Positions 1 through 8,864 of a stretch of 64,000 bases of DNA are shown here, one piece after another. The first letter of the stretch is position 1. The number at the start of each line of letters is the position of its first letter. A program made the translations under genes and the position numbers. The stretch spans positions 1 to 64,000 of the forward strand of contig CANLIL010000005.1 of assembly GCA_947491305.1 (NCBI GenBank), written 5' to 3'. The notes under the pieces were generated by a model. It searched no databases. It was not told the DNA's origin and saw only the letters and a list, made by a program, of their open reading frames with translations. This DNA is from Flavobacteriales bacterium (lineage in GTDB: Bacteria; Bacteroidota; Bacteroidia; Flavobacteriales_D; Crocinitomicaceae).

Positions 1-143
1 ACAAAAGCTTGTATCCTGTTGTGATTGAAAAAATCAAATCTGCAGCTGAAATGAACAACTTGTCTTACATTGAACACATCGAATCACCCATTTTAGGAGG
101 CGATGGTAACCAAGAGTTTTTGATGCTGTTGCAGAAAATGTAA
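1..143 (+). CDS. TlyA-like rRNA 2'-O-methyltransferase, C-terminal end (partial)
   Basis: Only the last 46 codons are in the window, read from base 3 and ending in TAA at 141-143. The C-terminus contains SPILGGDGNQEFL, which resembles the closing strand of TlyA/FtsJ-type RNA methyltransferases (hemolysin A family), where a SPxxGxxGNxEFL motif is typical. Such enzymes methylate 16S/23S rRNA using S-adenosylmethionine. The S4 domain and the SAM-binding core would lie upstream of the window, so the assignment rests on a short motif and stays tentative. A gap of 64 bp with its own promoter separates it from sufS. Confidence 0.55.
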   Translation, partial: KSLYPVVIEKIKSAAEMNNLSYIEHIESPILGGDGNQEFLMLLQKM

Positions 144-195
144 AACAAAACGTTTTATTTTTCTTCTTTAGAACAATTCAAAATAAGCTTTTGTG

Positions 196-203
196 TATCT
201 TTG
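196..203 (+). promoter_or_regulatory. -7 promoter box TATCTTTG before sufS
   Basis: Perfect match to the Bacteroidota -7 consensus TAnnTTTG. The box ends 4 nt before the ATG at 208, so the predicted transcription start lies at or next to the start codon. The TTTG -33 partner is not clear; a weak TTTA lies at 167-170. Confidence 0.6.
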
Positions 204-207
204 TACC

Positions 208-1446
208 ATGATGGCAGACGAAACTAAAAAAGCATTCAATGTACGCGCAATTCGGGAACAATTTCCTGCGTTAAGTCAAAAGATTTACAACAAAAATCTG
301 ATCTATTTTGATAATGGTGCTACGTCGCAAAAACCAGCAATGGTCTTGGACGCAATCAACCAATATTATTCAAAAGACAATGCAAATATTCACCGTGGTG
401 TTCACTTTATGAGTCAACACGCCACAACAGAATATGAAACTGCCAGAAAAACAATACAACACTACATTCATGCGAAATCTTCCGATGAAATTATTTTCAC
501 GAAAGGAACAACGGATGGCATCAATTTGATTGCTTCTTCTTATGGTGAATTATTAACTGAAGGCGACGAGATTTTAATTACTGCCATGGAACACCATTCC
601 AACATCGTTCCTTGGCAAATGTTGTGTCAACGTAAAAAGTTAACCTTGAAAGTTGCACCGATTAACTTAAAAGGGGAATTAATCACTGAAGAATTTGACC
701 GTTTACTAACGGACAAAACAAAATTAGTTTCAGTAACACACATTTCTAATACCTTAGGAACCATTAACCCAATTGCTGAAATCGTCAAAAAAGCGCATGC
801 TGTTGGTGCAAAAGTAGTGGTCGATGGCGCGCAAAGCATTCAACACATGGCAATTGATGTACAAGCGTTGGATTGCGATTTCTTTGTTTTTTCTGGACAC
901 AAAGTTTTTGGTCCAACAGGAATTGGCGTGTTGTATGGAAAAGAAGCGCTATTAGAAAAAATGCCTCCTTACCAAGGTGGAGGTGACATGATTGCGAAAG
1001 TGACATTTGAACGAACTACCTATAACGAATTGCCCTTTAAATTTGAAGCTGGAACACCGCACATTGCAGGTGGTATTTGCTTGGGAAAAGCCTTTGAATT
1101 TTTGAATGGCTTAGATCTACAAGCAATTCAAACTTATGAAAAAGAAATCACAGAATATGCGCAAGATTTATTGGATACATTTGAAGATTTAAGCATCATT
1201 GGTGAAGCGAAACACAAAACTTCAGTTGTCTCATTTTCGATCAAAGGCATTCACCCGTTTGATATTGGAACCTTACTAGATAAACAAGGAATTGCTGTTC
1301 GAACGGGTCACCATTGTACGCAACCATTAATGGATTTTTTCAAAATTCCAGGAACAATTCGTGCTTCTTTTGCGTTTTACAATACGAAAGAAGAAATTGA
1401 CACCTTCATTGAAGCTGTGGACCGTAGCATGAATTTATTAAAATAA
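208..1446 (+). CDS. sufS: Cysteine desulfurase SufS
   Basis: PLP-dependent class V aminotransferase-fold enzyme that takes sulfur from L-cysteine as an enzyme persulfide for Fe-S cluster assembly. The PLP-binding lysine is in FSGHKVFGPTG (about residue 232) and the persulfide cysteine is in RTGHHCTQPLM (about residue 370), the group II SufS arrangement. The usual start motif YFDNGATSQKP lies near the N-terminus. The length of 412 aa is normal. The reading frame is open to a GTG at 193, but the promoter box overlaps that codon, so ATG 208 or the adjacent ATG 211 is the likely start. sufE follows after 3 nt, and SufS with SufE forms the sulfur-transfer pair. No sufBCD genes are in the window. 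Confidence 0.95.
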   Translation: MMADETKKAFNVRAIREQFPALSQKIYNKNLIYFDNGATSQKPAMVLDAINQYYSKDNANIHRGVHFMSQHATTEYETARKTIQHYIHAKSSDEIIFTKGTTDGINLIASSYGELLTEGDEILITAMEHHSNIVPWQMLCQRKKLTLKVAPINLKGELITEEFDRLLTDKTKLVSVTHISNTLGTINPIAEIVKKAHAVGAKVVVDGAQSIQHMAIDVQALDCDFFVFSGHKVFGPTGIGVLYGKEALLEKMPPYQGGGDMIAKVTFERTTYNELPFKFEAGTPHIAGGICLGKAFEFLNGLDLQAIQTYEKEITEYAQDLLDTFEDLSIIGEAKHKTSVVSFSIKGIHPFDIGTLLDKQGIAVRTGHHCTQPLMDFFKIPGTIRASFAFYNTKEEIDTFIEAVDRSMNLLK

Positions 1447-1449
1447 AGA

Positions 1450-1866
1450 ATGACCTTACAAGAAATACAAGAAGAAATCATCAGTGAATTCGACGTTTTT
1501 GACGATTGGATGGATAAATACGAATACATCATCGACCTTGGAAAAGAACTACCAATCATTGATCCATTGAAAAAAACTGACGATCGATTAATTGAAGGGT
1601 GTCAATCAAAAGTATGGTTAGATGCAACAGTAGTTGATGGTAAAATGCAGTTCACAGCAGATTCTGATGCAATTATTACAAAAGGAATTATTGGTTTGTT
1701 GATTCGTGTCATGAATGAACAATCACCTGAAGCTGTTGCAACGGCTGATTTATTTTTTATTCAAAAAATTGGTTTACAAGAACATTTATCCCCTACGCGA
1801 TCAAATGGTTTAATAGGAATGGTTAAAAAATTAAAAATGAGTGCATTGCAAGCACTAAATGCATAA
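1450..1866 (+). CDS. sufE: SufE sulfur acceptor
   Basis: SufE-family protein of 138 aa. It accepts the persulfide from SufS and passes it to the SufBCD scaffold. The conserved sulfur-carrying cysteine lies in IEGCQSKVWLDA (about residue 51), and the preceding PLKKTDDRL matches the family pattern. It starts 3 nt after sufS stops, so the two are co-transcribed. The sufT-like gene begins 8 nt after its end. Confidence 0.93.
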   Translation: MTLQEIQEEIISEFDVFDDWMDKYEYIIDLGKELPIIDPLKKTDDRLIEGCQSKVWLDATVVDGKMQFTADSDAIITKGIIGLLIRVMNEQSPEAVATADLFFIQKIGLQEHLSPTRSNGLIGMVKKLKMSALQALNA

Positions 1867-1874
1867 ATTATACA

Positions 1875-2192
1875 ATGGAACACGAAATTATTATATTGGA
1901 AAATAAGGTTATTGAGGTATTAAAAACAATTTATGATCCTGAAATTCCTGTAGATGTTTTTGAACTTGGTTTAATCTACGAAGTGCGCATCGATGAAGAT
2001 AAAAATGTGGAAATAGACATGACGTTGACATCGCCGAATTGTCCTGTAGCTGAAACCATGCCGAAAGAAGTGGAAGATAAAGTTGCGGCGTTGGATGATG
2101 TAAACACTTCAAAAGTGAACATTGTTTTTGATCCACCTTGGGATAAAGACATGATGAGCGAAGAAGCAAAATTAGAATTAGGGTTTTTATAG
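1875..2192 (+). CDS. SufT-like / MIP18-family (DUF59) Fe-S assembly protein
   Basis: A 105-aa protein of the MIP18/PaaD/SufT family (formerly DUF59). The pattern TIYDPEIPVDVFELGLIY followed by TSPNCPVAE is diagnostic, with the conserved cysteine in NCPVAE. Members help mature Fe-S proteins, and in Bacteroidota this single-domain form is commonly found with suf genes. The 8-nt spacing to sufE indicates one transcript. The 405 bp after it carry no gene but hold a tandem repeat. Confidence 0.9.
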   Translation: MEHEIIILENKVIEVLKTIYDPEIPVDVFELGLIYEVRIDEDKNVEIDMTLTSPNCPVAETMPKEVEDKVAALDDVNTSKVNIVFDPPWDKDMMSEEAKLELGFL

Positions 2193-2312
2193 TTAAAGAG
2201 AATTTGGAGGCAGGACTTAAGACTTAAGGAGGCAAGATTTTAGGACTTTAAGAATGAATTAATGGAACAATTGTTTAATGTGTAAATGGAACAATGAAAC
2301 GAGATCGTGGTT

Positions 2313-2565
2313 CTGTTGAAATCGTAACTCTAATGACTAATTAACTAATGACTAATGCCTTAATCAAAAACTTAAGGAATGAAAGAATGAAGGAATGAAA
2401 TTAGATTGTTGTACTGTTGAAATCGTAACTCTAATGACTAATTAACTAATGACTAATGCCTTAATCAAAGACTTAAGGACTTAAGGAATGAAGGAATGAA
2501 ATTAGATTGTTGTTCTGTAGAAATCTAAAACTAATGACTAATTAACTAGCTAACTAATGACTAAA
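2313..2565. repeat. 101-bp tandem repeat, about 2.5 copies
   Basis: Copies begin at 2313, 2414 and 2515, an exact 101-nt period. The unit starts CTGTTGAAATCGTAACTC, continues through two ACTAATGACTAAT-like words and CTTAAGGA, and ends ATTAGATTGTTGT. Copies 1 and 2 differ at a few bases without indels; copy 3 stops after about 50 nt, just before the fabF promoter. The tail of an older copy may precede 2313 (from about 2260). There is no coding capacity: the unit is full of TAA and TGA, and 101 is not a multiple of three. The whole gap 2193-2597 holds nothing else. Confidence 0.85.
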
Positions 2566-2570
2566 AACCG

Positions 2571-2578
2571 TATCTTTA
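2571..2578 (+). promoter_or_regulatory. -7 promoter box TATCTTTA before fabF
   Basis: Matches TAnnTTTG except for a final A. It lies 19 nt before the fabF ATG and directly after the 101-bp repeat array. Confidence 0.5.
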
Positions 2579-2597
2579 TTTCAGAAAATCAAAAAAA

Positions 2598-3842
2598 ATG
2601 AGACGCGTAGTAATTACAGGAATGGGTGCTTTAACTCCGATTGGATTAAATTTAGCTGATTATTGGAACGGACTAAAAAACGGAAAAAGCGGTGCTGCTA
2701 CTATCACAAAATTCAATGCAGAAAAATTCAAAACTAGATTTGCTTGCGAACTAAAAGGATTTGATCCAAAACTACATTTTGATGTAAAAGAAAATCGTAA
2801 ATACGATCCGTTTTCCCAATATGCTTTAGTTTCTGTAGCCGAAGCAATTGAAAATGGTAAAATAGATTTTGAAGGATTAAACAAAGATCGAATAGGCGTA
2901 ATTTGGGGATCAGGAAATGGCGGAATTCAAACATTTCAAGAACAAATGACTGAATATTGTGAAGGAGATGGAACACCTCGCTTTACCCCTTTTTTCATTC
3001 CACGGATTTTAGTTGACATTGCTTCTGGTATTATTTCTATAAAATATGGACTTAGAGGCGTGAATTTTTGTCCTGTTTCTGCCTGTGCAACTTCCAATAC
3101 AGCATTAATAGAAGCGTTCAATTATATCAAATGGGACAAAGCAGATATGATTATTTCTGGCGGTTCCGAAGCTGCAATTACAGATTCTGCCATCGGAGGA
3201 TTTTCTTCTGCAAAAGCATTGTCTACAAAAAATGACGACCCTCAAAGTGCTTCGCGCCCTTTCGATGTTACTCGCGATGGGTTTGTAATGGGTGAAGGTG
3301 CTGGAGCGATGATTTTAGAAGAATTAGAACATGCTAAAAAACGTGGCGCAACTATTTATGGTGAAATCGTTGGAGGTGGAATGGCTGCAGATGCGTATCA
3401 TTTAACGGGAACACATCCTGAAGGAGATGGCGCTGTTTTAGGAATGAATGAAGCAATTCGCGAAGCAAGAATACATGCAGACCAAATTGATTACATCAAC
3501 ATGCACGCTACGTCAACAGCGCAAGGAGACAACTCTGAATTAATTGCAGCTAAACGCGTATTTGGAGAACGAAAAAGCTTAAGTGTTTCCGCAACGAAAT
3601 CAATGACGGGTCACTTGTTGGGCGCTGCTGGAGCTATTGAAGGAATTGCATGTGTAATGGCTTTACAAAACAACTTTGTGCCGCCAACAATCAATACTAC
3701 AGAAATTGAACCAGATTTTAGTGGGCTTTTTGATTTCCCTTTAGGAAATGGTAAAACCAAAGAAATGACGTATGCGATGAGTAATACCTTTGGATTTGGT
3801 GGACACATTGCTTCGATCATTTTCAAGAAATATTCAGAATAA
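2598..3842 (+). CDS. fabF: Beta-ketoacyl-ACP synthase II
   Basis: Condensing enzyme of fatty-acid elongation, joining malonyl-ACP to acyl-ACP. The thiolase-fold triad is complete: Cys163 in VSACATSN, His303 in NMHATSTAQGD and His339 in SMTGHLLGAAGA, nearly the same numbering as E. coli FabF. The length of 414 aa is normal. The N-terminus RRVVITGMGALTPIG is the classic FabF opening. It is not next to acpP, so it may be a second copy or serve a special lipid pathway. Its stop codon shares one base with the start of the downstream acetyltransferase gene (TAATG). Confidence 0.92.
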   Translation: MRRVVITGMGALTPIGLNLADYWNGLKNGKSGAATITKFNAEKFKTRFACELKGFDPKLHFDVKENRKYDPFSQYALVSVAEAIENGKIDFEGLNKDRIGVIWGSGNGGIQTFQEQMTEYCEGDGTPRFTPFFIPRILVDIASGIISIKYGLRGVNFCPVSACATSNTALIEAFNYIKWDKADMIISGGSEAAITDSAIGGFSSAKALSTKNDDPQSASRPFDVTRDGFVMGEGAGAMILEELEHAKKRGATIYGEIVGGGMAADAYHLTGTHPEGDGAVLGMNEAIREARIHADQIDYINMHATSTAQGDNSELIAAKRVFGERKSLSVSATKSMTGHLLGAAGAIEGIACVMALQNNFVPPTINTTEIEPDFSGLFDFPLGNGKTKEMTYAMSNTFGFGGHIASIIFKKYSE

Positions 3843-4393
3843 TGCTTTTAAAGAAACCACAAAACACGTTTAATTTCCAATTAATTGATCAAGAAAGTGA
3901 ACGTTTAATTTATCGTTCAATTACAGAAGCTGATTTCAATGCATGGTTAGCATTTTATGATGATCCAGATTCTATGCGCTATATCCAACCAGAAATTACA
4001 GGTTCGAATGAGGAAAAATGCCGCGCTTGGTTAGACCGTTTGAAATGGCGCACTGAGAATAAGTTAGGAACAATGAATGCTTTAATTGAAAAAGAAAGTG
4101 GCCGTTTGGTTGGACAATGCGGTTTGCTGATTCAAACGATTGATGGCATTGAAGAACTAGAAATCGGGTATTCCATTTTACCTGCGTTTCGTAACAAAGG
4201 TTATGCTACTGAAGCTGCACAAAAATGCAAGCAGTTTGCGTTTGAAAACAAATTAAGCGATTCCGTTATTTCATGTATATTACCAGGAAATATTTTTTCA
4301 GAACAAGTTGCCATAAAAAACAGTATGACTTTAGAAAAAATCACTCAAGATAAAGGAGAGACGATTCAAGTGTTTAGATGCTGGAATTCTTAA
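3842..4393 (+). CDS. GNAT-family N-acetyltransferase (RimJ/RimL type)
   Basis: A 183-aa acetyltransferase_3-type GNAT protein. The opening SERLIYRSITEAD and the acetyl-CoA loop region EIGYSILPAFRNKGYATEA (about residues 101-119) are characteristic of RimJ/RimL-like enzymes that acetylate N-terminal amines or small molecules. The substrate cannot be told from sequence. It overlaps fabF by one base, so it is translationally coupled to it. Confidence 0.85.
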   Translation: MLLKKPQNTFNFQLIDQESERLIYRSITEADFNAWLAFYDDPDSMRYIQPEITGSNEEKCRAWLDRLKWRTENKLGTMNALIEKESGRLVGQCGLLIQTIDGIEELEIGYSILPAFRNKGYATEAAQKCKQFAFENKLSDSVISCILPGNIFSEQVAIKNSMTLEKITQDKGETIQVFRCWNS

Positions 4394-4448
4394 AAATTTA
4401 ACCATTATAAATTAATACTTCGGTAACATTTACCGCTCAAACTTTTTT

Positions 4449-4456
4449 GATTTTTG
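4449..4456 (+). promoter_or_regulatory. -7 promoter box GATTTTTG before ppk1
   Basis: One mismatch to TAnnTTTG. The box ends exactly 4 nt before the ATG, the same spacing as at sufS, the HYC_CC_PP gene and the EamA gene. Confidence 0.5.
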
Positions 4457-4460
4457 CAAA

Positions 4461-6503
4461 ATGAAAATTATCAATCGTGATATAAGTTGGTTGTCGTTTA
4501 ATGAACGTGTCTTGCAGGAAGCATCGGATGCACGAATTCCTTTGATTGAACGCATGCGTTTTTTAGGAATTTATTCGAATAACCTAGATGAATTTTACCG
4601 GGTGCGTGTTGCGAATATCAAACGCGTGATGAGTTTTGATAAAAAAATTACACTAAATAATAAAGGAACTGCTCAGAAATTATATGCTGAAATACGCGAT
4701 ATTGTCATGAAACAACAAAAGACATTTGAAAAAACATACCAACAAATTATTAAAGAATTAGATGACAATAACATTTTATTAATCAACGATAAATCGCTTA
4801 ACAAACATCAAATCAAGCAATTAGACGCTTACTATAATCTGATATTAAAGCATGCTATTGTACCAATAATTTTAGATAAAAAAACGAGTTTTCCCGTCAT
4901 CAAAGATTCTAGTATTTATTTGGCCATCAAAATTGTTGGTAAGGATAAAAAGATCAAGTATGCTTTAATTCAAATCCCAACTGATTTTTCACGTTTTTAT
5001 AGATTAAATGCAGATGAAAAGGAATACTTTATTTTGTTGGATGATATTATTCGTTTTTATTTAAAAAACATCTTTAAAATCTTTGAATTCGAAGAAATCA
5101 ATGCGTACACGTTTAAATTTTCACGCGATGCGGAATTGAATTTAGACGATGATTACTCGGAGACATTAATTGAAAAAATTGAAAAAAGTTTAAAACAACG
5201 CGTTAAAGGGAAACCAGTTCGTTTTGTTTACGATCAAAATATGCCGGAAGATTTGTTGAATCATCTATTAAAATCGTTGGATTTATCTAAAAATGAAAAT
5301 GCAATTCCGGGAGGAAAATACCATAATTTCAAAGATTTCATTTCTTTTCCATCATTTGGACACAGCGAGTTTAAATTTAGTGAACAAATTCCGTGCATTC
5401 ATCCAGAATTGGAACATGTGAAAAGTTTAATTGAAACGATTGCAGACAAAGACATTTTATTACATTTCCCCTACCAGCGCTTTGATTACATTGTAGACAC
5501 CTTAAGAGAAGCTGCGATTGATCCAACTGTTAAAAGCATTAAAATTAATGTGTACCGCGTAGCGAAACAATCGCAAATTATGAATGCTTTGATTGCTGCG
5601 ATTAACAATGGTAAAAAAGTAACTGTTTTCTTAGAATTACAAGCGCGCTTTGATGAAGAAAATAATTTGAACTGGGCCAACAAATTGAAGGAGCATGGTG
5701 CTAAAGTACTGTTTGGTATGCAACATTTTAAAGTGCATTCGAAATTAATGCAAATTGCCCGTCAAATTAATGGTAAAGAACAATTGATTTCATACATTGG
5801 AACAGGTAATTTCAATGAGCGAACTTCGTTAATTTATGGTGATTTAGGTTTGTTAACTGCAAATCCAACACTTGGAAATGAAGTGAAAAAAGTATTTAGA
5901 TTACTCGAAAACAACATGGATCGTGGGATTTACAGAGAATTGTTAGTTTCTCCAATGAATACGCGAAGAAAATTAATTGCGCTTATCGACAAAGAAATCA
6001 AATTTGCTGAAAATAAGAAAAAAGCAAGTATCAAAATCAAATTAAATAATTTAACGGATCCAAAAATCATTGATAAATTATATAGAGCGAGTCAAGCGGG
6101 TGTGAAAATAGATATGATTATCCGTGGCGTATGTTGTTTGATTCCAGGCGTGAAAGATTTAAGTGAAAATATTCGCGTTATCAGTATTGTAGGACGATAT
6201 TTGGAACACGCGCGCTTTTTCATCTTTGAAAACGATAAAAATCCTAGTTATTTCATTTCTAGTGCCGATTGGATGGAACGAAATTTTGATAAACGAATTG
6301 AAGTTGGTTGTCCAATCTATGACAAATCCATTCAAAAAGAATTAGAATTTATTTTCGAACAACAATGGAACGACACTGTCAATGCACGACATGTTTGTAA
6401 AGATCAAAAAAATACGTTTATTCATTCTAAAAGTGATAAGCCTTTTAACTCTCAATTAGCTTTATTTAATTATTACGAGAAAAAAGCTAAAATTATCGAG
6501 TAG
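4461..6503 (+). CDS. ppk1: Polyphosphate kinase 1
   Basis: Makes inorganic polyphosphate from ATP, reversibly, as a membrane-associated enzyme. The N-terminus RDISWLSFNERVLQEA and the region RFLGIYSNNLDEFYRVRV are PPK1 hallmarks. The phosphorylated histidine is expected in VHSKLMQI (about residue 426) and the second conserved histidine in EHARFFIFEND (about residue 583), matching the two phospholipase D-like domains. The length of 680 aa is normal. The gene converges on ppx, the predicted degrading enzyme, and their 3' ends overlap by 11 bp. Confidence 0.95.
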   Translation: MKIINRDISWLSFNERVLQEASDARIPLIERMRFLGIYSNNLDEFYRVRVANIKRVMSFDKKITLNNKGTAQKLYAEIRDIVMKQQKTFEKTYQQIIKELDDNNILLINDKSLNKHQIKQLDAYYNLILKHAIVPIILDKKTSFPVIKDSSIYLAIKIVGKDKKIKYALIQIPTDFSRFYRLNADEKEYFILLDDIIRFYLKNIFKIFEFEEINAYTFKFSRDAELNLDDDYSETLIEKIEKSLKQRVKGKPVRFVYDQNMPEDLLNHLLKSLDLSKNENAIPGGKYHNFKDFISFPSFGHSEFKFSEQIPCIHPELEHVKSLIETIADKDILLHFPYQRFDYIVDTLREAAIDPTVKSIKINVYRVAKQSQIMNALIAAINNGKKVTVFLELQARFDEENNLNWANKLKEHGAKVLFGMQHFKVHSKLMQIARQINGKEQLISYIGTGNFNERTSLIYGDLGLLTANPTLGNEVKKVFRLLENNMDRGIYRELLVSPMNTRRKLIALIDKEIKFAENKKKASIKIKLNNLTDPKIIDKLYRASQAGVKIDMIIRGVCCLIPGVKDLSENIRVISIVGRYLEHARFFIFENDKNPSYFISSADWMERNFDKRIEVGCPIYDKSIQKELEFIFEQQWNDTVNARHVCKDQKNTFIHSKSDKPFNSQLALFNYYEKKAKIIE

Positions 6504-7377
6504 CAATATATTCTTTGTGCATTGCATAGATCATACCATCTGATAAACCAATTTTTGGAACTGTAATTTGCGTACAATTTAATTCATTTAAGATGTACAA
6601 GTAAATGTCCATAGCTGGAACAATTACGTCTGCTCTGTCAGGTTTTAATTGGTATTTATCCGTACGCTCTTCTAAAGTTAACTTATCCAATTTATCACGG
6701 AGTTTAACTATTGCATTTGTATCTAATACTTGAGATTGACTTTTACCAATCATTTTATGCACTTTGTTGATGTTTCCACCCGTTCCAAATAATTTATGAG
6801 GCGAATTAAGATCAACGTGTTGAATGATCCAATCATGTATTTCTGACCAGATTGTTGTTGCTACTTTTCCTTTCAACAAGCGAATTGTTCCTACTTGAAA
6901 TGATTTTGAAGCAATGCGTGTTCCATTTTCAAAAACACTAATTTCTGTGCTTCCGCCACCAACATCAATCACAATAAAAGGAGCTGTTTTATCAAAATCT
7001 AACAAAAAGAACGTTCCGAAGATTAACTTAGCTTCTTCGTCTCCACTGATCACTTCGATGGTAATTCCAGATTCTTTTTTAATTTTTGCACTAATTTCTT
7101 GCGAATTTAATGCTTCACGCATCGCAGAAGTTGCAACAGCTCTCAACTTTCTAACTTCAAAAGTTTCAGCAATTAATTTAAACGCTTGAATTGTTTTTGA
7201 AAAATCTGTCGCCTTTTTAGGTGAAATAATTCCATTTTCAAAAACCTCATCGCCCAAACGCAATGGGACTCTAGTATATGAAATCTTTTTAACAAATGAA
7301 TGATTACCAACAACTTCAACTTCTCCAACTAGAAGTCGCGCAGCATTCGTACCAATATCAATTGCACCAAATTTCAT
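6493..7377 (-). CDS. ppx: Exopolyphosphatase / Ppx-GppA phosphatase
   Basis: Member of the ASKHA-fold Ppx/GppA family that hydrolyses the ends of polyphosphate and, in some members, pppGpp. The phosphate 1 motif AIDIGTNAARLLVGE is at the N-terminus and the second nucleotide motif VIDVGGGSTEISVF lies near residue 137. At 294 aa it is the short form, lacking the C-terminal HD-like domain of E. coli Ppx. It lies 6 nt downstream of der, so it may be the last gene of a der-ppx transcript, and it converges on ppk1. Confidence 0.9.
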   Translation of the reverse strand: MKFGAIDIGTNAARLLVGEVEVVGNHSFVKKISYTRVPLRLGDEVFENGIISPKKATDFSKTIQAFKLIAETFEVRKLRAVATSAMREALNSQEISAKIKKESGITIEVISGDEEAKLIFGTFFLLDFDKTAPFIVIDVGGGSTEISVFENGTRIASKSFQVGTIRLLKGKVATTIWSEIHDWIIQHVDLNSPHKLFGTGGNINKVHKMIGKSQSQVLDTNAIVKLRDKLDKLTLEERTDKYQLKPDRADVIVPAMDIYLYILNELNCTQITVPKIGLSDGMIYAMHKEYIATR

Positions 7378-7383
7378 TTCAAC

Positions 7384-8694
7384 TTATTTTTTTCTAAAGA
7401 ATATCTTAATTGGTACACCACAAAAATCGAAGTGTTCACGCAACCTGTTTTCTAAGAAACGTTTGTATGAATCTGGAATATATTGGGGTAAATTACAGAA
7501 AAATGCAAAAGCAGGTGAATGCGTTGGCAATTGCTGAATGTATTTGATACGTATGTATTTCCCTTTGATTGCGGGTGGTGGAGTTGCTTGAATTACTTCT
7601 TGCATCACTTCATTCAACTTAGAAGTAGAAATTTTCTTCGTTCTGTTTTCATGCACCATCATCGTTGCTTCCAACGCTTTGTGAATACGCTGTTTGTTGA
7701 TTGTTGACGTAAAAATAATTGGAACATCATTAAATGGAGACAATTGTTTACGCAAATTTTCTTCGTATTCGTTCATGGTATTTTGATCTTTTTCAACCAA
7801 ATCCCATTTATTAACCAAAACGACAACGCCTTTAGAATTTTTCTCAATTACATAAAAAATATGTAAATCTTGTTTCTGTAAGCCTTCAGAAGCATCCATC
7901 ATGAAAATACACACATCAGCGCTTTCAATGGTACGAACAGATCTCAAAACGGAGTAATATTCAATGTCTTCTGTAACTTTAGCTTTCTTTCTAATTCCAG
8001 CAGTATCAATCAACATGAAATCAAATCCAAATGCATTGTAACGCGTATTAATTGAATCACGTGTTGTTCCAGAAATATCTGTTACAATATTGCGTTCTTC
8101 TCCTGTCAAAGCGTTTACTAGTGAAGATTTTCCAACGTTTGGTCGACCAACAATCGCAACACGCGGCAAGTCATCTTTTTCGTTAACTGATTCATCTTCT
8201 TTATTGAAATGTTTAACAACTTCATCTAAAATATCACCTGTTCCTGTTCCATTTGTTGCTGATAAATCATACACATCACCAAGGCCAAACGAATAAAACT
8301 CAGCAGACAAACCAATACGATTCATATTGTCCACTTTATTTGCAACAATTAAAACTGGTTTTTTCGATTTTCGCAATAAAGCAGCAACCGTTTCATCTAA
8401 ATCTACAATGCCTGTTGTTACATCCACCATGAACAAAATCACAGTAGCTTCCTCTATTGCAATTTCTACTTGTTTACGGATTTCACCTTCAAAAATATCT
8501 TCTGATCCTTTGACATAACCACCCGTATCAATCACCGAAAAATGAGCACCATTCCACTCACCTTTTCCGTATAAACGGTCTCTCGTTACGCCACTAATTT
8601 CTTTTACAATCGCATTGCGTGACTCCGTCAGGCGATTAAACAAGGTCGATTTCCCAACATTTGGACGACCTACTATTGCAACTATATTACTCAT
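7384..8694 (-). CDS. der: Ribosome-assembly GTPase Der (EngA)
   Basis: Double-GTPase protein required for 50S subunit maturation. Two complete G domains are visible: [12 protein letters not shown] near residue 8, with DTGG and NKVD, and [12 protein letters not shown] near residue 182, with DTAG and NKWD. A C-terminal KH-like domain ends in FFRKK. The length of 436 aa is typical. ppx follows after 6 nt. The 170 bp upstream, towards era, hold a low-complexity repeat and no clear promoter. Confidence 0.97.
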   Translation of the reverse strand: MSNIVAIVGRPNVGKSTLFNRLTESRNAIVKEISGVTRDRLYGKGEWNGAHFSVIDTGGYVKGSEDIFEGEIRKQVEIAIEEATVILFMVDVTTGIVDLDETVAALLRKSKKPVLIVANKVDNMNRIGLSAEFYSFGLGDVYDLSATNGTGTGDILDEVVKHFNKEDESVNEKDDLPRVAIVGRPNVGKSSLVNALTGEERNIVTDISGTTRDSINTRYNAFGFDFMLIDTAGIRKKAKVTEDIEYYSVLRSVRTIESADVCIFMMDASEGLQKQDLHIFYVIEKNSKGVVVLVNKWDLVEKDQNTMNEYEENLRKQLSPFNDVPIIFTSTINKQRIHKALEATMMVHENRTKKISTSKLNEVMQEVIQATPPPAIKGKYIRIKYIQQLPTHSPAFAFFCNLPQYIPDSYKRFLENRLREHFDFCGVPIKIFFRKK

Positions 8695-8734
8695 TTTTTT
8701 CTTTTCTTATTTGATGATTTTGGATTGAAAGAGG

Positions 8735-8864
8735 TTAAGATTGAAAGACTTAAGGACGATAAGAATAAATCTTTATTCTCCAAAATTCTCCACCTAAAAC
8801 TCAAAACTTTAAACCAAAACTAACTATCTAACTCACTAATGACTAATGACTAACTCACTAATTC
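8735..8864. repeat. Repeat related to the 101-bp array, between der and era
   Basis: Shares words with the array at 2313-2565: GACTTAAGGAC at about 8747-8757, and a run of ACTAATGACTAATGACTAACT at about 8835-8855. The order of the words is rearranged, and this copy is not tandem. It fills the der-era gap and has no coding capacity. Confidence 0.55.

Noticed and set aside
193-207. GTG start for sufS at 193
   Set aside because: It is overlapped by the TATCTTTG promoter box; the family N-terminus begins at ATG 208 or 211.
2313-2565. CRISPR array
   Set aside because: The 101-bp unit is tandem, without unique spacers between short repeats, and no cas gene is near.
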